Shown: positions 40,029-51,122, numbered from the stretch's first letter. The stretch is DNA of 64,000 nt from Prorocentrum cordatum (GCA_963575745.1 CAUYUJ010001403.1:418501-482500), one strand, 5' to 3'. Notes: generated from the sequence alone by a model not told the origin. Translations and numbers: made by a program.

Positions 40029-41198
40029 ATGGCGCCCTCTGCTCCTGGTGGACGGCGAAAGAAGAAGAAGTTCACTGGTGACGCTCGTGGCAGTGGGGCT
40101 CGTGCTGTTGATGACGGTGCTGAAGCAGGTGATGGTCGTGCCGACGAAAGGTCCCGTTCCAGCAGATGCGGCCCTGATGAAGAGAATGATCCAGACATGG
40201 ACCCCAGCGGGTGGGACGACCATGTCAAGGGCCTCATCGATGGCCACCTCCGTAGCACCTTCGCCTCTTTCAAGAATGAGATCACTGGAATGGTCGCCTC
40301 GACAACGTCCGCGGCTGCCTCGCAGGCTGTCGACCCTGTCATGGCCGCAATCCGTGCTGTGGAGGATGCCGTCAAGAACGTTCCAGCCACGTGCCAGCAG
40401 AAGGTGGAGGCCTCGCTTCGCCGCGAGCTGGCCGCGATGGAGCGGCGGTTCCAGACGCAGCTTGACGGTCTCATTGCCTGAGTCTCCGGCCTGGATTCAC
40501 GCACTGAGAAGATGCATGATGAGCTTGGGGGCATGCACAAGCAAATGGATGAGCTGCGCAACGCCTTGGCGCTCGCACATCGTGCCCCGCCACTGCCCAA
40601 GCCTCCAGCAGCTGGATTTCACAGAGAGGTGGATGCGACGGTGCTCAAGATTGTGGCTTCCTCTATGGCCAAGCGTAAGGATGTCCACGACTCCATCAAG
40701 GCCTGGCTGGACAAGTCCAAAATTGAAGGGTGGGAAGTACAGGGAGAAGAACAAGATCGGCTGTTCACGCTGCAGTTCACAGGCCCTGTCGCTGTCGCTG
40801 GTCGGCGCGCGGTGCAGGCCCTTGGTGCACTGCGACTGCCTGGCAAAGGCAACTGGATGCGATTTCCCGTTCCTGCCGCTTCTGGAGGGTCCACGCAGCT
40901 GCACGTCGGTGCCGACAAGAAACCGTTCCAGATCAAGCGCGAGATTGTTGGGAAGAATATCACGGCCGCATTACGAGAGAAGTACCCCGATGCAAAGCTG
41001 TTCTTCGATCGCCAGAATGGATGGATCTCTGAAAGCTGGAACCCGATTCTTCGTCTTGAACCGCAGCCAGGGCAGGAGGCCACAAAATGTTTTTGGAATG
41101 ATGCTGCTCTTGCTACGAGGGGGTGGGCCAGGGACGAGATCAAGGCTGCCATCACCCACATCATCACCCCCAACGGCGAGCCCGAATGGAGTCTTTAG
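40029..41198 (+). pseudogene. LINE-2 ORF1 protein, coiled-coil and RRM-like, one in-frame stop
   Basis: 390 codons counting the stop at 1196-1198 of the frame. Start MAPSAPGGRRKKKKF (basic N-terminus), acidic linker, then SLRRELAAMERRFQTQLDGL-type heptads continuing after the stop as SRTEKMHDELGGMHKQMDEL, a single coiled coil split by TGA at 40479-40481. C-terminal part has VDATVLKIVASSMAKRKDVH, FTLQFTGPVAVAGRRAVQAL and KREIVGKNITAALREKYPDA, a layout like the RRM-plus-C-terminal domains of LINE ORF1 proteins. Single mutation suffices to explain the break. Confidence 0.7.
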
Positions 41199-41231
41199 CC
41201 AGTACGACGACCTTTTTCTCCCAGGCGTTGA

Positions 41232-41741
41232 AGGTGGAATGGCGCCGAAGAAAGGTCAAATGCTAGAGCCTTCTTGAGGTGGCGCAGGGTTCATGCCATT
41301 GCCAAAGCCAACTACCTTCATCAAGCGGGCATCACGAATGCCATCTTTGCCATTCAAGAGGTGCACCAAACGTTGGCAGAGTTCCAGTTCGCCATGTCGA
41401 GGATTGCGCCATCGTCCTCAGTTTTTGATTCATTTGAACTGGAGAGTGATGGCCGCAGGCGTGGTGGCGTGGCGACGGTTGTCCCGCTCGCGCAGGGTGT
41501 GGATGTTGTCGCTGTTCCGTTTGATCTTATCCCTGGACGTGTTTTGCGCTTGGTTCTTCGTTGTGGGCAAGTTGAACTCCGACATTACAATGTTCACAAT
41601 CACGGACTGGAGCGAGGAGACTGCTACAAGTTACGCAACGTATTCAGGAAAACGATGCTTGGGCTGCAGCGGCTCCGTCTTCAAGAATGGTTGTGGTCTG
41701 TGGGGATTTCAACTTTTCTGCGCACGAGGCCCTGGGCCTAG
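41232..41741 (+). pseudogene. LINE-2 ORF2, EEP endonuclease N-half
   Basis: Reads NARAFLRWRRVHAIAKANYL, AIFAIQEVHQTLAEFQFAMS and RVLRLVLRCGQVELRHYNVH. The Asn (NARAF) and Glu (QEVH) of the EEP active site are present. The real peptide leaves this frame near 41680. Confidence 0.75.
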
Positions 41742-42553
41742 CTGATCCTGCCCAAGCGCGAGACGTCAGGGTCACCACCAATGCCAGAACACATATGAAG
41801 CTCTGGCTCTCAGTACTCTCGCAGTCCGTCGAGGTTGCCTCAGAGGACCCCGCTCACTTCTGCAGGGACTCCTCGACGGTGGCGCAGGTCGATCGTGTTT
41901 GGATTTCTGAACCTGGGTGGGTTGCGCGTCAAATTCAACACTCTGGGACGGCTACCTCTACGCCTGAAGAGTTGTCTGGTCGTGAGGTTTCTGATCATGT
42001 TGCTGTCAGGGCTACGCTCAGCAATAGGAGCCAGCGCAAGAAGTACGTTAAAACAGTGCCCACTGCCGTCTACAAGTCTGCCGGTTTCTGCGAACGGCTT
42101 GGGCGGCTTCTCGATTATGAACGGCTCGCCTTCTTGTCTCTCTCCCCCCCACGTCAGATGGAACGCTATAAGGAGTTAGTCAATGCGGCAGCTCTTGACT
42201 CACTCAATCAGTTGCTGGTCGACGGTCCTGGATCCCGTGAGGCACAGAGGATGTTCGCGCGACAACTGGCGAGGGCTGTCTGGCGTCAAGACGCTTGGTT
42301 GGCCACGCGTGTTTGTAATGCATCGGAGACGGCTCGTGACTGTATTGAGATTATTGGGCAGCAGGTGCGACTGGTCCAGCCAGCTGTTTTCTCGGCTTGG
42401 GTAGACGCAGTTCAGCGTGCAGCTGCTGACCATGAGCTTGACGAGCTTCAGCACGCAGCACTTCATGCAGTTGGGCGCGCTCGGCCTTCCGAGGGGTCCT
42501 TTCTGCGAAGTCTCGCAAGGCGCGCCTGTGGGCGCCGTTTGGAAAGAGGCTGA
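41687..42553 (+). pseudogene. LINE-2 ORF2, EEP endonuclease C-half and linker
   Basis: Begins MVVVCGDFNFSAHEALGL with intact GDFN, continues AQVDRVWISEPGW and GREVSDHVAVRATL with intact SDH. Together with the preceding frame all the main EEP residues are kept; only the frameshift between them breaks the domain. Another frame change at about 42540 leads to the RT frame. Confidence 0.75.
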
Positions 42554-42570
42554 CACTTCGGGCCATCTCC

Positions 42571-45500
42571 GTGAACAACTGCGCACACACAGATCCGATG
42601 GCCAAGTTGGACGCATTAGCAGCTTACTGGGCTCCTGTGTCTGCGCCACCTGCAGTGTTCCCCAATGCTATGCGAGTTTACGTCGGCAAATTCGTGCAGC
42701 CTGGCCACTATGAAGATATTCCTTCGCCCTCTCGTCCGTTGCTTGGTCGAGTTCTGCGACGGCTCGCGCCATCTTCGTCAGCCCCGGGTGTTGACGGCCT
42801 GCCTTACTCCGCATGGGCGGCGCATCCGATGGGTGGCGACGTGCTGTGGGACGCCTGCATGTGGCTGATGGATGGACAACTTCTCTTTTCCAGCACTGGT
42901 GACACGTTTCAGGCTTTTCTTCCCAAAGGTAGTCAAGTGGGAGATGACGACAGCAGAGGAGTTATGCGTACACCTGATACGGTGAGGACACTCGGGCTGC
43001 GGAACACTGACATGAAGGTCATTTCGGCCACATTCAATCAGGCCATTGCCCCTATCACACAGCGGACGACGTCCGTCTCGCAGAGGGGCTTCATTGCAGG
43101 ACGACAGCTTACTTCCAACATCCTGGAGCTCGACATGATGGCACGGTTTGCATCACTGCAGCCCGCGGTGCTCGAGGGGAACCCGTTGCTTGTCGCGCTC
43201 GGTTTCGGCCAGGCATTCCCGTCCTCGAGTCAAGAGTTTCTCTTCGCGGTCTTGAATCGTCTTTGCTTCCCGTGCGGTCTTCATGCTGCTATTCGCGGCT
43301 TGTGCTCAGTTGTGACTGCTGTCGGGCGTGCGGATGGGATTGCCAAGCCGCTTTTCCGTATACGTTGTGGAATTATTCAGGGATGTGCGCTGAGTGGTAG
43401 CCTGTTTGCAGCGGCAACGTCGCCATTCTTGGAAGACATCAGGCGTGGCATTGAAGTTCCAGCTCGTGGCGCGTTTCGTGCATGTGCCGACGATATTGGA
43501 GGCATTGTATTTGATATGCTAGACCTTAAATTGTTGGCTCGGGTGATGGCGGTGGCAGAGAAGTTGGCCAATCTCAAATTGAAACCTCCCAAGTGTGTTC
43601 TGGTGCCTCTCGCCGACGCCTTCTCTGAGACCATCCAGGCCAAGACACTTGGTTTTCTTCAACAGCATGTCCCTGGGTGGGCGGCGTTTAAGGTTGAGGC
43701 CATCCTGCTGCACTTGGGCGTCTGGCTCGGGCCTGCTGCAGTACCTATGAGCTCTTGGACTCGACCATGGGCCAAATACAAGATGCGCGTCGGTGCGTTG
43801 GCCGCTTCGTCTGCGCCGCTGTCGCTGAATGCTCTGAACTATGTGATTGGTGCAGTACCGACGCTGAGCTATGTTGCACAATTCTTCGCGTTCCCAGAAG
43901 CCATCCGCAAGTTCGACATTGATGTTCTGGTTCGCCTCCTCCGCTTTCCTGGCGGTGCAGTGGTGCTGGTCGGTTTCTTTGCGCTGAAGGTATGGGGTGG
44001 GCCGAAACTACAAAATATTGTCTCGATGGCAGAGGCTGCGCTCATTCGCTCTGGGCTATCCACGCATCCTGAGCACAATGACTATCTCCGACTTCTTCGG
44101 CGTGCGTCGGAGCGGTGGTTTGATCATCGTCGACTGATTGATCTTACTGGCCGCCTCTCACCGTCGTTCTGGATCATGCCCGCCATCGTGGAGACGCTGG
44201 ACGCTGCGCGTTCATCCCCCTCGCCTGCGGCGGTGGCTGTTCGGGCGTTCCTGGCTGAGCATCCCACTGCGGCTAAAGGCGTCCAACGGGTAGCATACAA
44301 CGCCAGCATGGCCGCCTTCTTGTCCAGATCCAGCACTCCTGGGGACGATCCTCCGCCTTTGGTTGACACCATCTCTAGGCGGTGGGTCAAATGGTTTCCG
44401 TCCTTGGCGATGCAGTTGGACATGATTGATTGGACTCGGCTGCGCAAGAGGCTTCGCGGATACCCTATGGCATGGACGTCCTCGATCTTACGCGGCTTCG
44501 TGGGTGGCTGGCTCACTTCCAGACGCATCTCGTCTTCTTCGGGGCAAAGAAAGTGCACCTTCGGCTGCGAAGGTTGTCTGGGCGAGATTGGACACTACCT
44601 ACAGTGCCGTAGTCTTGCCTGGGGCATTGCGATGGCGAGGTCTGGGGGGCGTCGATTTCTACCTGGTCCAGGCCTGGCACGGTGGGGGCCTAGCGAACCC
44701 AGTGACGACAACTTGATCAACATGCATCCAGCCACAGTTATTTATCATGAGGTGCGGCATCACGACTACGTTCCACCTGATGCTCTCCTCACCGCAGCTC
44801 GCGGTGCTCTCCGTACTCGGGCGCTAGCCAAACCGCATGCTAGGTGGGCGTCTGCGCCAGTGTTTCCGCGTGCGGCTCATATTTCGCCGCCTGATGCACC
44901 ATCGGCCCAAGGCATGAAGTCAGTTGTTGGCGAACTGGCGCTCCCTGATGCTCTTCTTCGGGTGCTCCCGCTAGGCCAGGCAATACTTCACGATCGGCTG
45001 CCTCATCGAGTTCGCTACCCACAAGCTGCTGGCGAACATCAATTTGGTCTCCCGCCCTTAGTCGGAGTCTGGCATGGCATGGGGAGTCTTCTCGCAGCGC
45101 TCGAGCGCCGTTCGGCATCGTGGGCGCGTAACTGGATACCCTCTGTCTTCATACAATGCATAACGCGACCGGACTTCGAAGACTGGATGGCGTGGTGTCC
45201 GAATCAGGTTGCATGCGTATTGGAATTCAGGATCTTTCAAGGCGTGTTTCCTGAGCCACAGGTGGATCGTTGTCGCCGTTACGAGCTTGGGGTGAGCATC
45301 GCACATGCATCTTGGTGCAACACGGTGCACTCCAGGGAGCGGCTCTTGAGGCACTTGACGGGGCCATGGGACAACGAGGGGCTTCGACAAATGGCCATCG
45401 AGCATCGTGGGCATGAGCATATGCTTCTGAGACAATGGAACCCTCAGCAAAGAGTTCTGGTTATTTCTTCCTGTGAGCGAGTGGACACGGCCCTTTCCTC

Positions 45501-46410
45501 GCCAAAGTGCACGTCGGGTTTGCTCGCTGGTACTGTGCCTCATCAACGTGCTGGACATCCGACATGGCCTCTTGACCGCCGTCAGGCCCATGCGATGTAT
45601 CGTGTCTTGGTACATAGGGTTGCTACTTGGGCGCGGCAATGGGTTCCTTCCCTTGTGGTCGCATCGACAGGCAGTGATTTCCAACAGTGGATGGACTGGT
45701 GTGTGGAATATGTATCTGATGTATTGAGGTATCGCGGGTTCCGCGACCTGCTGCGCTGCCCTACGGGTGTCGCCTCGGATCAAGTTGTGCGCTGGGAGGT
45801 TGCCACGGAGATCTGTCTTCGTGGGTGGTACGGCGGCGCCCAGCCTAGGGAAGCATTACGTCGCTCTCTTTCTGAACAATGGCTGGCCCGCGACAACTCG
45901 AGGATCAGTCAGTTACGTCGGCGTGGCGCACAGCACTTACGGCAATTGGGCTGGCTAGCCAATGCCTCTCGCATGCTGCCAGAGGGGCGTCACCGCTTTG
46001 AGCAGGCTCAGGCTGCCCGACCCCCCGCAGTGCTGCCCGCGCTGCTTCCACACCTTCGCAGTCAACGCGTGCCCCGGAATGGTGCAATGGTGGGCACCTT
46101 CGAGAATGGCGAGCCCTTTCCTAACGACTCCAACAACAGCGTGGATGGGGATGGCCTACCGATGCCTACGGACGTGGACCTAGAGATTATGGCGGAAAGT
46201 GGGTGCAATTCGAGCACGGGTGAAGCGGAGCCTCCGCTGTCAGGTTGTCACGACGATGCCGAGATGACCGCAGCCGAATGGGCTCACCATTTTGGCCCCA
46301 TTCTCACTGACGAAGAATTCGAACGCCAAGCACAAGAAGTGGCTCGAAGATCTCGCGAAAGGCATCATTCAGCTGATCGGGATCCTACGGCTGCGTCGTC
46401 TATCGGCTGA
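42571..46410 (+). pseudogene. LINE-2 ORF2, reverse transcriptase, zinc finger and repeats
   Basis: 1279-codon frame. RT: APGVDGLPYSAW, FQAFLPKG, RTLGLRNTDMKVISA, QRGFIAGRQLTSNILELD, motif A reads LLVALGFGQAFPSSSQEF, with Gly (GGT, 43201-43203, codon 211) where related elements have Asp (DF..AFPS). IIQGCALSGSLFAAATSPF and CADDIGG (43483-43494, both Asp present) follow. C-x3-C-x2-C...H-x3-C finger at 44554-44607. Then two related blocks, SWARNWIPSVF...WMAWC (about 45115-45255) and TWARQWVPSLV...WMDWC (about 45620-45755). Ends at a frameshift caused by a 34-bp duplication. Confidence 0.82.
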
Positions 46411-46428
46411 TCGGGATCCTACGGCTCC
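46372..46428 (+). repeat. 34-bp tandem duplication breaking LINE-2 ORF2
   Basis: GCTGATCGGGATCCTACGGC at 46372 and again at 46406. 34 is not a multiple of three, so the frame changes and the stop at 46408 follows; both copies encode SADRDPTA, in different frames. Confidence 0.85.
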
Positions 46429-47488
46429 CTCTGCCCACGACGAGGATCTGCCACAGGCGGAGCCACCCTCGCCCCTTGAACAAGATCAAGTGTCTGACAC
46501 CAGTTCGTCTGATGGCAATTTCGATCGGCTGATGGCTGAGCATGGGTTTGGGGTGATTTACCCTGATGGGACGTTGGGTGGTGTTTTAGCTCCGGGCAGC
46601 GGTGAAGTAGCAGGTGCGAAAGGTCAACCCTCGCATTCATCGTCACAACCTTCATCGGCGGCGACGCCGTCTGACCCGCCTGCTGATGAGATCGTGCCGA
46701 CTTCTGGTCGTGGAGATGATTTTGGCCGGCTTCCCGCATTGCGCTCGGTCAGCTCGTTTGTCTACACTGTGTTGGCTGCGTCTGGCGTGCAAGGTTCTCC
46801 TGGGCGGAGATGGGAAGAGCCTCTCGCGGCGGACCAACTCCAGCGGGCGAGTGACTACTTGGATGCGAACTGTGTGATGTCAGAGGAGCACAGGGAGCTG
46901 GTGGCCTGGTTGCTCTGCCATCCGTCCGCGCTCTTGGAAGATACTGGTGAGGTACCTGGCTCTCCTCCTCTCGACTTGGATGTGGTCTTCGATGATGGCG
47001 CTCCTGCGGACTTCGACGAGCTGATGCTGGCAGAGACTGGTGACGCGTCCCACGACATGATCGAGGACATACCCCAGGAAGAAAGGCTCGCGCTGTTGTG
47101 TCCCGAATCGGAATCAGATCAGGAGGATGTGCACGGGGAGATCCTGGCCCAGACGGTGGCTCCAGTGCGCGGTCATGGATCAAATGACTGTTGTGATAAC
47201 GGCGCGCAGCTTGGCGTTGTTCCTGGCGGCCTGCAAGTGGACCACGACTCCACAGCAGCGGCTTCGGCGCACATTGCCCCCGCTCAAGAACCACCTCAAC
47301 TTAGTCTTGAACCTACTCCCCCATGCTCATCAAGTTCAAGTTCAAGTTCAAGTTCTTCTCGTGGCTCGGACCACTCGGGGCTAGCGGATATTTCACGGCA
47401 GCAGGCTCTGCATGCAGATGCATATGCGAGTCATGCGGCGCCTTATCAAGTGGCAGAGACTGACCCTTTTGCGGACTGGTGGAGCTGA
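46411..47488 (+). pseudogene. LINE-2 ORF2, C-terminal extension, part 2
   Basis: The frame open from 46292 to 47488 resumes the protein after the duplication: LSADRDPTAPSAHDEDLPQA, MAEHGFGVIYPDGTLGGVLA, acidic and Ser/Pro-rich. Contains DYLDANCVMSEEHRELVAWL-LCHPSALLED and a run of 12 Ser from a TCAAGT repeat (47330-47355). No enzyme motif. Unusual as LINEs normally end soon after the finger. Confidence 0.6.
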
Positions 47489-47831
47489 AGGGCATGCTGC
47501 GATGGGTCCTGCTGTGCTGGGTCTCCGCGGTCGCGAACCAATGGATCAAGCTGAGCTCAGACAGCAAGTTCTTATTATTCAACGCGCGCTGGCTGCTGGG
47601 GGCGCTGCAGTCGCACTGGGAGAACAGAGCGGACAGCCTTCTGTCAATGTTGGCGAGGTGGATTGGGACATGTTAGAACCCAACACGGTTCATGCAGTCA
47701 GCATTGTGGTTCCTACGATCTTGCCCGCTAATCCTAACATGCTGCATGGTGTTGCGACTACTTTGTGCTGGTCCTCTTTTTCGTTGGCCCCACTATCTGA
47801 ACGACCACCTTGACATTGGCAAGACCATCTG
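47489..47831 (+). pseudogene. LINE-2 ORF2, C-terminal extension, frame-disturbed part
   Basis: Likely peptide in the 47412-47813 frame: MDQAELRQQVLIIQRALAAG, SVNVGEVDWDMLEPN, then lost again. Acidic/Gln-rich like its neighbours. Confidence 0.45.
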
Positions 47832-48665
47832 GTGACATGTGCTGATCTGTCGGAACCTCAGATTTCGCAAGCTTTGCGGCTACTTCACCATTTATTTCCC
47901 AGGCTGGCAAGGGACAAGCACTGCGAGATTGACTGGATGCTTCGTCACCCTGCTGCGTTTCTTCTCCCTGCCATTGAAGGTCATGATCTCTTTGATCCAT
48001 ATGCTGGAGCAGAGGAAGATGAAGAAGAAGTGGATACACTTGGCACTGGCGGGAGTGGCAGTCCCCCTCTGGTCGGCGAGGCGGGGTCGCTCGAAGCTGA
48101 AGGTGTTCCTGGTGTGAGCGGTGCTGCAGCTGATCTGCCTAGTTGCGGTGCTCCTCTTGAAGGTGAAGCTGGTGAAGGTCCTGTGCCTCCTCAAGGTGAT
48201 GGTGTACTGCCTCCTCGTGAAGATGTGGAACGTGGGAGGGGCGGACGTGGCCAAGTACCACTAGCAGGTGACGCTGCGCCTCAAGTGGAAGATGCTGGAC
48301 ACGTCGGGGTTTCTGATGGTGGTGTGGACTATGGGAGTGCTGGTCGAGTCCAAATGCTGCAAGATGGTGGTGCGGAGCCACAAGGACAGCAACAACAAGG
48401 ACAACAACAACAAGGAAATGTCTCTGGCAATCGTGATGAGGGTGAGGTGGGGCCCACGGACGATGGCTCTGGTCCTGTCGGGTCTTCATCGGTGCCTAAC
48501 GTGGAGGACTCGCTTGTGGTTGAGTACTCGGTGGAGTTGGTCGGCGACGCGAACACGGCCTCCAGCGCCAGCAACTACAACCAGGTGCTCTCCGTGGTCG
48601 CGGACCTGAGGGCTGGCCCCGCGGGGGCTGACGGCGGCGGCGGCGGCGCAGCCGGCGCGGCCTAG
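47832..48665 (+). pseudogene. LINE-2 ORF2, C-terminal extension, end
   Basis: 277 codons: SQALRLLHHLFPRLARDKHC, EIDWMLRHPAAFLLP, which mirrors the HRELVAWLLCHPSALLED block of the previous part; then Gly/Glu/Gln-rich low complexity with GQQQQGQQQQG and a Gly/Ala-rich tail. Ends 35 bp before a TCC tract. The ORF could alternatively be a separate third ORF. Confidence 0.5.
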
Positions 48666-48699
48666 ACAACGACGTGCGCCCTTCAGTGGCGTGGGATCC

Positions 48700-48780
48700 T
48701 CCTCCTCCCCCTCCTCCTCCTCAGGTTCCGCCTCGCCCTCTTCCTCCTCTTCCTTCTCCTCCACTGTTCGCGGCCACGGC
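48700..48780. repeat. TCC tract at LINE-2 3' end
   Basis: CCTCCTCCCCCTCCTCCTCC and further TCC units; counterpart of the tract before the spliced leader at 39909. Confidence 0.85.
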
Positions 48781-48819
48781 GTTCTCCGCCTCCAGGCCCA
48801 GCGCGGCCGCCCCAGGGCC

Positions 48820-49085
48820 TCATCGCGAGCCCGCCAGGGACATTTCGTCCGCGCGGGCGTAGGCGCTGGCAGTGCGCCAGGCCACCGACGCTTGCAAGGC
48901 GATGCTGACCTCCTGCCAGAGGCTTGCGGCAAGCGCGGAGCCCTTCGCCTCATCACCCGCCATGACTGCGAGCGTGCGGATGGCCGCCTGGGCGCTTTCG
49001 CCGGAGCGGCCGCCGATCTCCAGGACGCACGGGGATATGTCGAGTCCCGCGTAGCGCCGCCGCTTGGATCGCTCCCCCTCCGCGG
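48820..49085 (-). pseudogene. Retroelement ORF 3'-end-like fragment
   Basis: On the - strand: RSKRRRYAGLDISPCVLEIG, GRSGESAQAAIRTLAVMAGD, SLWQEVSIALQASVAWRTAS. Similar 'LEIGGRxxxxAxxxxRxLA ... W' ends are found in dinoflagellate LINE-type ORFs. No catalytic residues; assignment from memory of the pattern. Confidence 0.4.
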
Positions 49086-49169
49086 CGGCCGCCCCGTCCC
49101 TGCTGGCCGCTGCCCGGACCCGCGGCGGGTCTGCGCGCGCCCCCCACGACGGCGACGTCAATGGCGACG

Positions 49170-49280
49170 CGCCTCCTCCTGCTCCTGCTCCTGCTCCTGC
49201 TCCTCCTCCTCCTCCTTCTCCTCTCCTTCTCCTCATCCTCATCCTCCTCCTCCTCCTCCTCCTCCTCCTCCTCCTCCTCC

Positions 49281-49311
<31 letters not shown>

Positions 49312-49460
49312 AATCATCCTCTTCCTCTTCCTCTTCCTCTTCCTCATCCTCCTCCTCCTCCTTTTTCCTCCCCCTTTTTCCTCCTCCTTGCTCCTTCCTC
49401 CTCCCTCCTCCGCCCTCCTTCCTCTTTCCTTCTCCTCCTTCCTCCCCCTCCTCCTTCTCG
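49170..49460. repeat. TCC, ATC and TCCTCTTCC microsatellites
   Basis: TCC units, then CATCATCATC (49280-49310), then CTTCCTCTTCC and TCCTCC units; about 290 bases of pyrimidine-rich repeat. Confidence 0.93.
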
Positions 49461-49534
49461 CGGCTCCCTGGCGGGACCTCGCGGCTCCATGGGGGGAGCC
49501 GGAGTTTGATGGGATCCCCACCCCGCCACGTTCA

Positions 49535-49745
49535 TTAACGAATTGTTCGTTCTGTTACCACACGGAATGAACATCCACTGTCGGAGGTTCGCGCGGATTT
49601 CTTGGATTTGCGTTGGGCCCCCCTGGCGGCGCCTCCGGCGCCGCCCCTGGCGCGCTCCGCTCGCATCCGCGCGGAGCTCCGAAGGTTTTTGTTTATACCG
49701 TTTCGTGTTGTTTTGGAATTGCCAGATTTCGATTCTCGGGGGGGG
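49535..49745. repeat. Dispersed repeat family J, copy 2
   Basis: GGAGGTTCGCGCGGATTTCT-TGGAT, CCTGGCGGCGCCTCCGGCGC and CGCGCGGAGCTCCGAAGG-TTTTTGTTT; partner of 39020-39275. TTCGCGCGGA and TCCGCGCGGA words are complementary and flank a GGCGCC-rich loop. Confidence 0.6.
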
Positions 49746-49847
49746 GTTCGGCTACAAGCACTTACGATCCGCACTCAGGCACGGATGTGGCGAAGGGCCC
49801 ACCCAGCGAGGTGTGGTACACAGCAGACGGTCGGATATTTTTGGACA

Positions 49848-50052
49848 GCGCGTCGCTCCGCAGGTTCTGGCCCACCACGCTTCGGCGCGACACGCTATCC
49901 ACATCCCAGCCCCCAAACGTCAATATTCAGGTTTTTTGTCCGAGCCTTCCGCCGCGCGGAGAGGGGCGACATGCTATCCGCTTGCAGGGCATCGCGTGTC
50001 GCCGTGGCCATCGTGGCGACGCGTCATGCGAAGCAGAAGTTCTCGACCCTGT
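49848..50052. repeat. GCGTGTCGC inverted-repeat family G, copy 3
   Basis: GCGTCGCTCCGCAGGTTCTG, CACGCTTCGGCGCGACACGC, TTGCAGGGCATCGCGTGTCG, GAAGCAGAAGTTCTCGACC. Same order as copy 2 at 25691. Confidence 0.8.
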
Positions 50053-50209
50053 CGTCGAGCGGTGCTGCGACCTCCTCCCCAGCATCGCCCCCCCCCCCCC
50101 CCTCGGAGCAGCAGCAGCCAGGAGCGACAGGAGGAGGGGGAACCCAGATCTGCGGCGCTGCGCTCTCTTCGCAGTGTGGACCCCAAGAGGTCTACGGCCG
50201 GGAACTTCG
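50053..50209. other. Spacer with poly-C run
   Basis: C-run of 15 at 50088-50102 followed by CAGCAGCAGCCAGGAGC, a phrase that recurs at 50733-50747. Nothing else. Confidence 0.5.
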
Positions 50210-50378
50210 GCCCAGCGTGTCGCTCCGCTGGTTCTGGCCCACCACGCCCCGGAGCGACGCGCTGTCCACTTTCCGGCCCCCCAGCACCAACGTCCCGAGC
50301 GTTTGTCGATTTGCCGCCCCGCGGAGCGGAGCGTGTCGCCGGGACCGCGCGGCGACACGCTGAGCAAAATGTCCCCGA
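50210..50378. repeat. GCGTGTCGC inverted-repeat family G, copy 4
   Basis: CAGCGTGTCGCTCCGCTGGT, TCTGGCCCACCACGCCCCGG, CCAACGTCCCGAGCGTTTGT, GCGGCGACACGCTGAGCAAA. Lies 160 bp after copy 3 in the same orientation. Confidence 0.8.
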
Positions 50379-50514
50379 CCGTAGACCCATTCCCCAGGAT
50401 GGTCTGTCATCTTGAATCGGTTTTCGACGGCCCTGGGGCCCCGCGAGGGCCTTGGGGGCCGAACAGTGCCAAGCAAACGTCCGTCGTGTTTTTTCCGCGA
50501 CGCTGGGGTGTCTC

Positions 50515-50742
50515 GGAGGCCCCCCATGGGTGCGGTGACCACACCGTGCAGAGATCACCGCACGGTTTTGGGACTTGGGTGGTTTTCCGAGGACATCTCG
50601 GGCGAGTGGGGCCCCCGAGGTCCCAGAACAGTGCGGTGACGGACCGTGCGGTGAGGGTCCATTCGGTTTCGAGGTCAACGCACGGTCTGCCACCGCACCG
50701 GTTTGGGACCCGGGACTCCCAGATGTCAGGGGAGCAGCAGCC
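50515..50742. repeat. GCGGTGA/TCACCGC repeat family F, diverged copy
   Basis: ATCACCGCACGGTTTTGGGA, ACATCTCGGGCGAG, AGTGCGGTGACGGACCGTGC, CCACCGCACCGGTTTGGGAC. Collinear with 22395-22605. Confidence 0.75.
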
Positions 50743-50914
50743 AGGAGCAGAAGGGAGTGAGTGAATGACGCCAGTCGCGAAGCGAGTTCTGCCTCAAGTG
50801 CGACCACCGACGAGCCAACTCAGCCCGACTTCGAACCGTCGGCCAGTTGCCCGACTGCGTGCGATTCGAACCTTACTCGGTACGAGAAGAGTCCGTCGCC
50901 TGGCGGCATGCTTG

Positions 50915-51095
50915 CCCGAGGCCTGTGCAGTCGGGGCCCTGAAGAAGGAACCCTTTTCGTTGGGCAGGGGCTCGGTGTTCCTTGAGTGTTTCAAAGTTTG
51001 CCTCGGGTTTTCCTGAGGTCTCCCATGGGAAATCGAGGTTGAACTTACGGGAGAAAGGGGCCTCGTTCCTTATTCAGGGTTCCTTGGGTCAACAC
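50915..51095 (+). repeat. Dispersed repeat family H, copy 2
   Basis: GTGCAGTCGGGGCCCTGAAG, CCCTTTTCGTTGGGCAGGGG, CATGGGAAATCGAGGTTGAA, GGGTTCCTTGGGTCAAC; partner of 10255-10432. Its end joins the lone foldback D right end. Confidence 0.7.
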
Positions 51096-51104
51096 AGGGA
51101 ATGG

Positions 51105-51122
51105 ACGTCCGAGCGGTGGCCA
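51105..51122. repeat. Foldback family D, right end only
   Basis: ACGTCCGAGCGGTGGCCA, one mismatch to the right end at 12890-12907, preceded by the same ACACAGGGAATGG. The left arm is missing; the junction with repeat H suggests a truncation or a chimera. Confidence 0.7.

Larger units (their letters stand above)
39909..48700 (+). mobile_element. LINE-2 (local name): large non-LTR retrotransposon with spliced leader
   Basis: Order: spliced leader, hairpin, 21-nt block shared with LINE-1, ORF1 (coiled-coil type), ORF2 with endonuclease, RT, zinc finger and a very long C-terminal extension reaching 48665. Its proteins are not related in detail to those of LINE-1, so it is another family. The 3' limit is put at the TCC tract near 48700. 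Broken by an in-frame stop in ORF1, several frameshifts in ORF2 and loss of an RT catalytic Asp. Confidence 0.82.

Noticed and set aside
49064-49570. Leucine-rich membrane protein
   Set aside because: Translation of CTC/CTT repeats.
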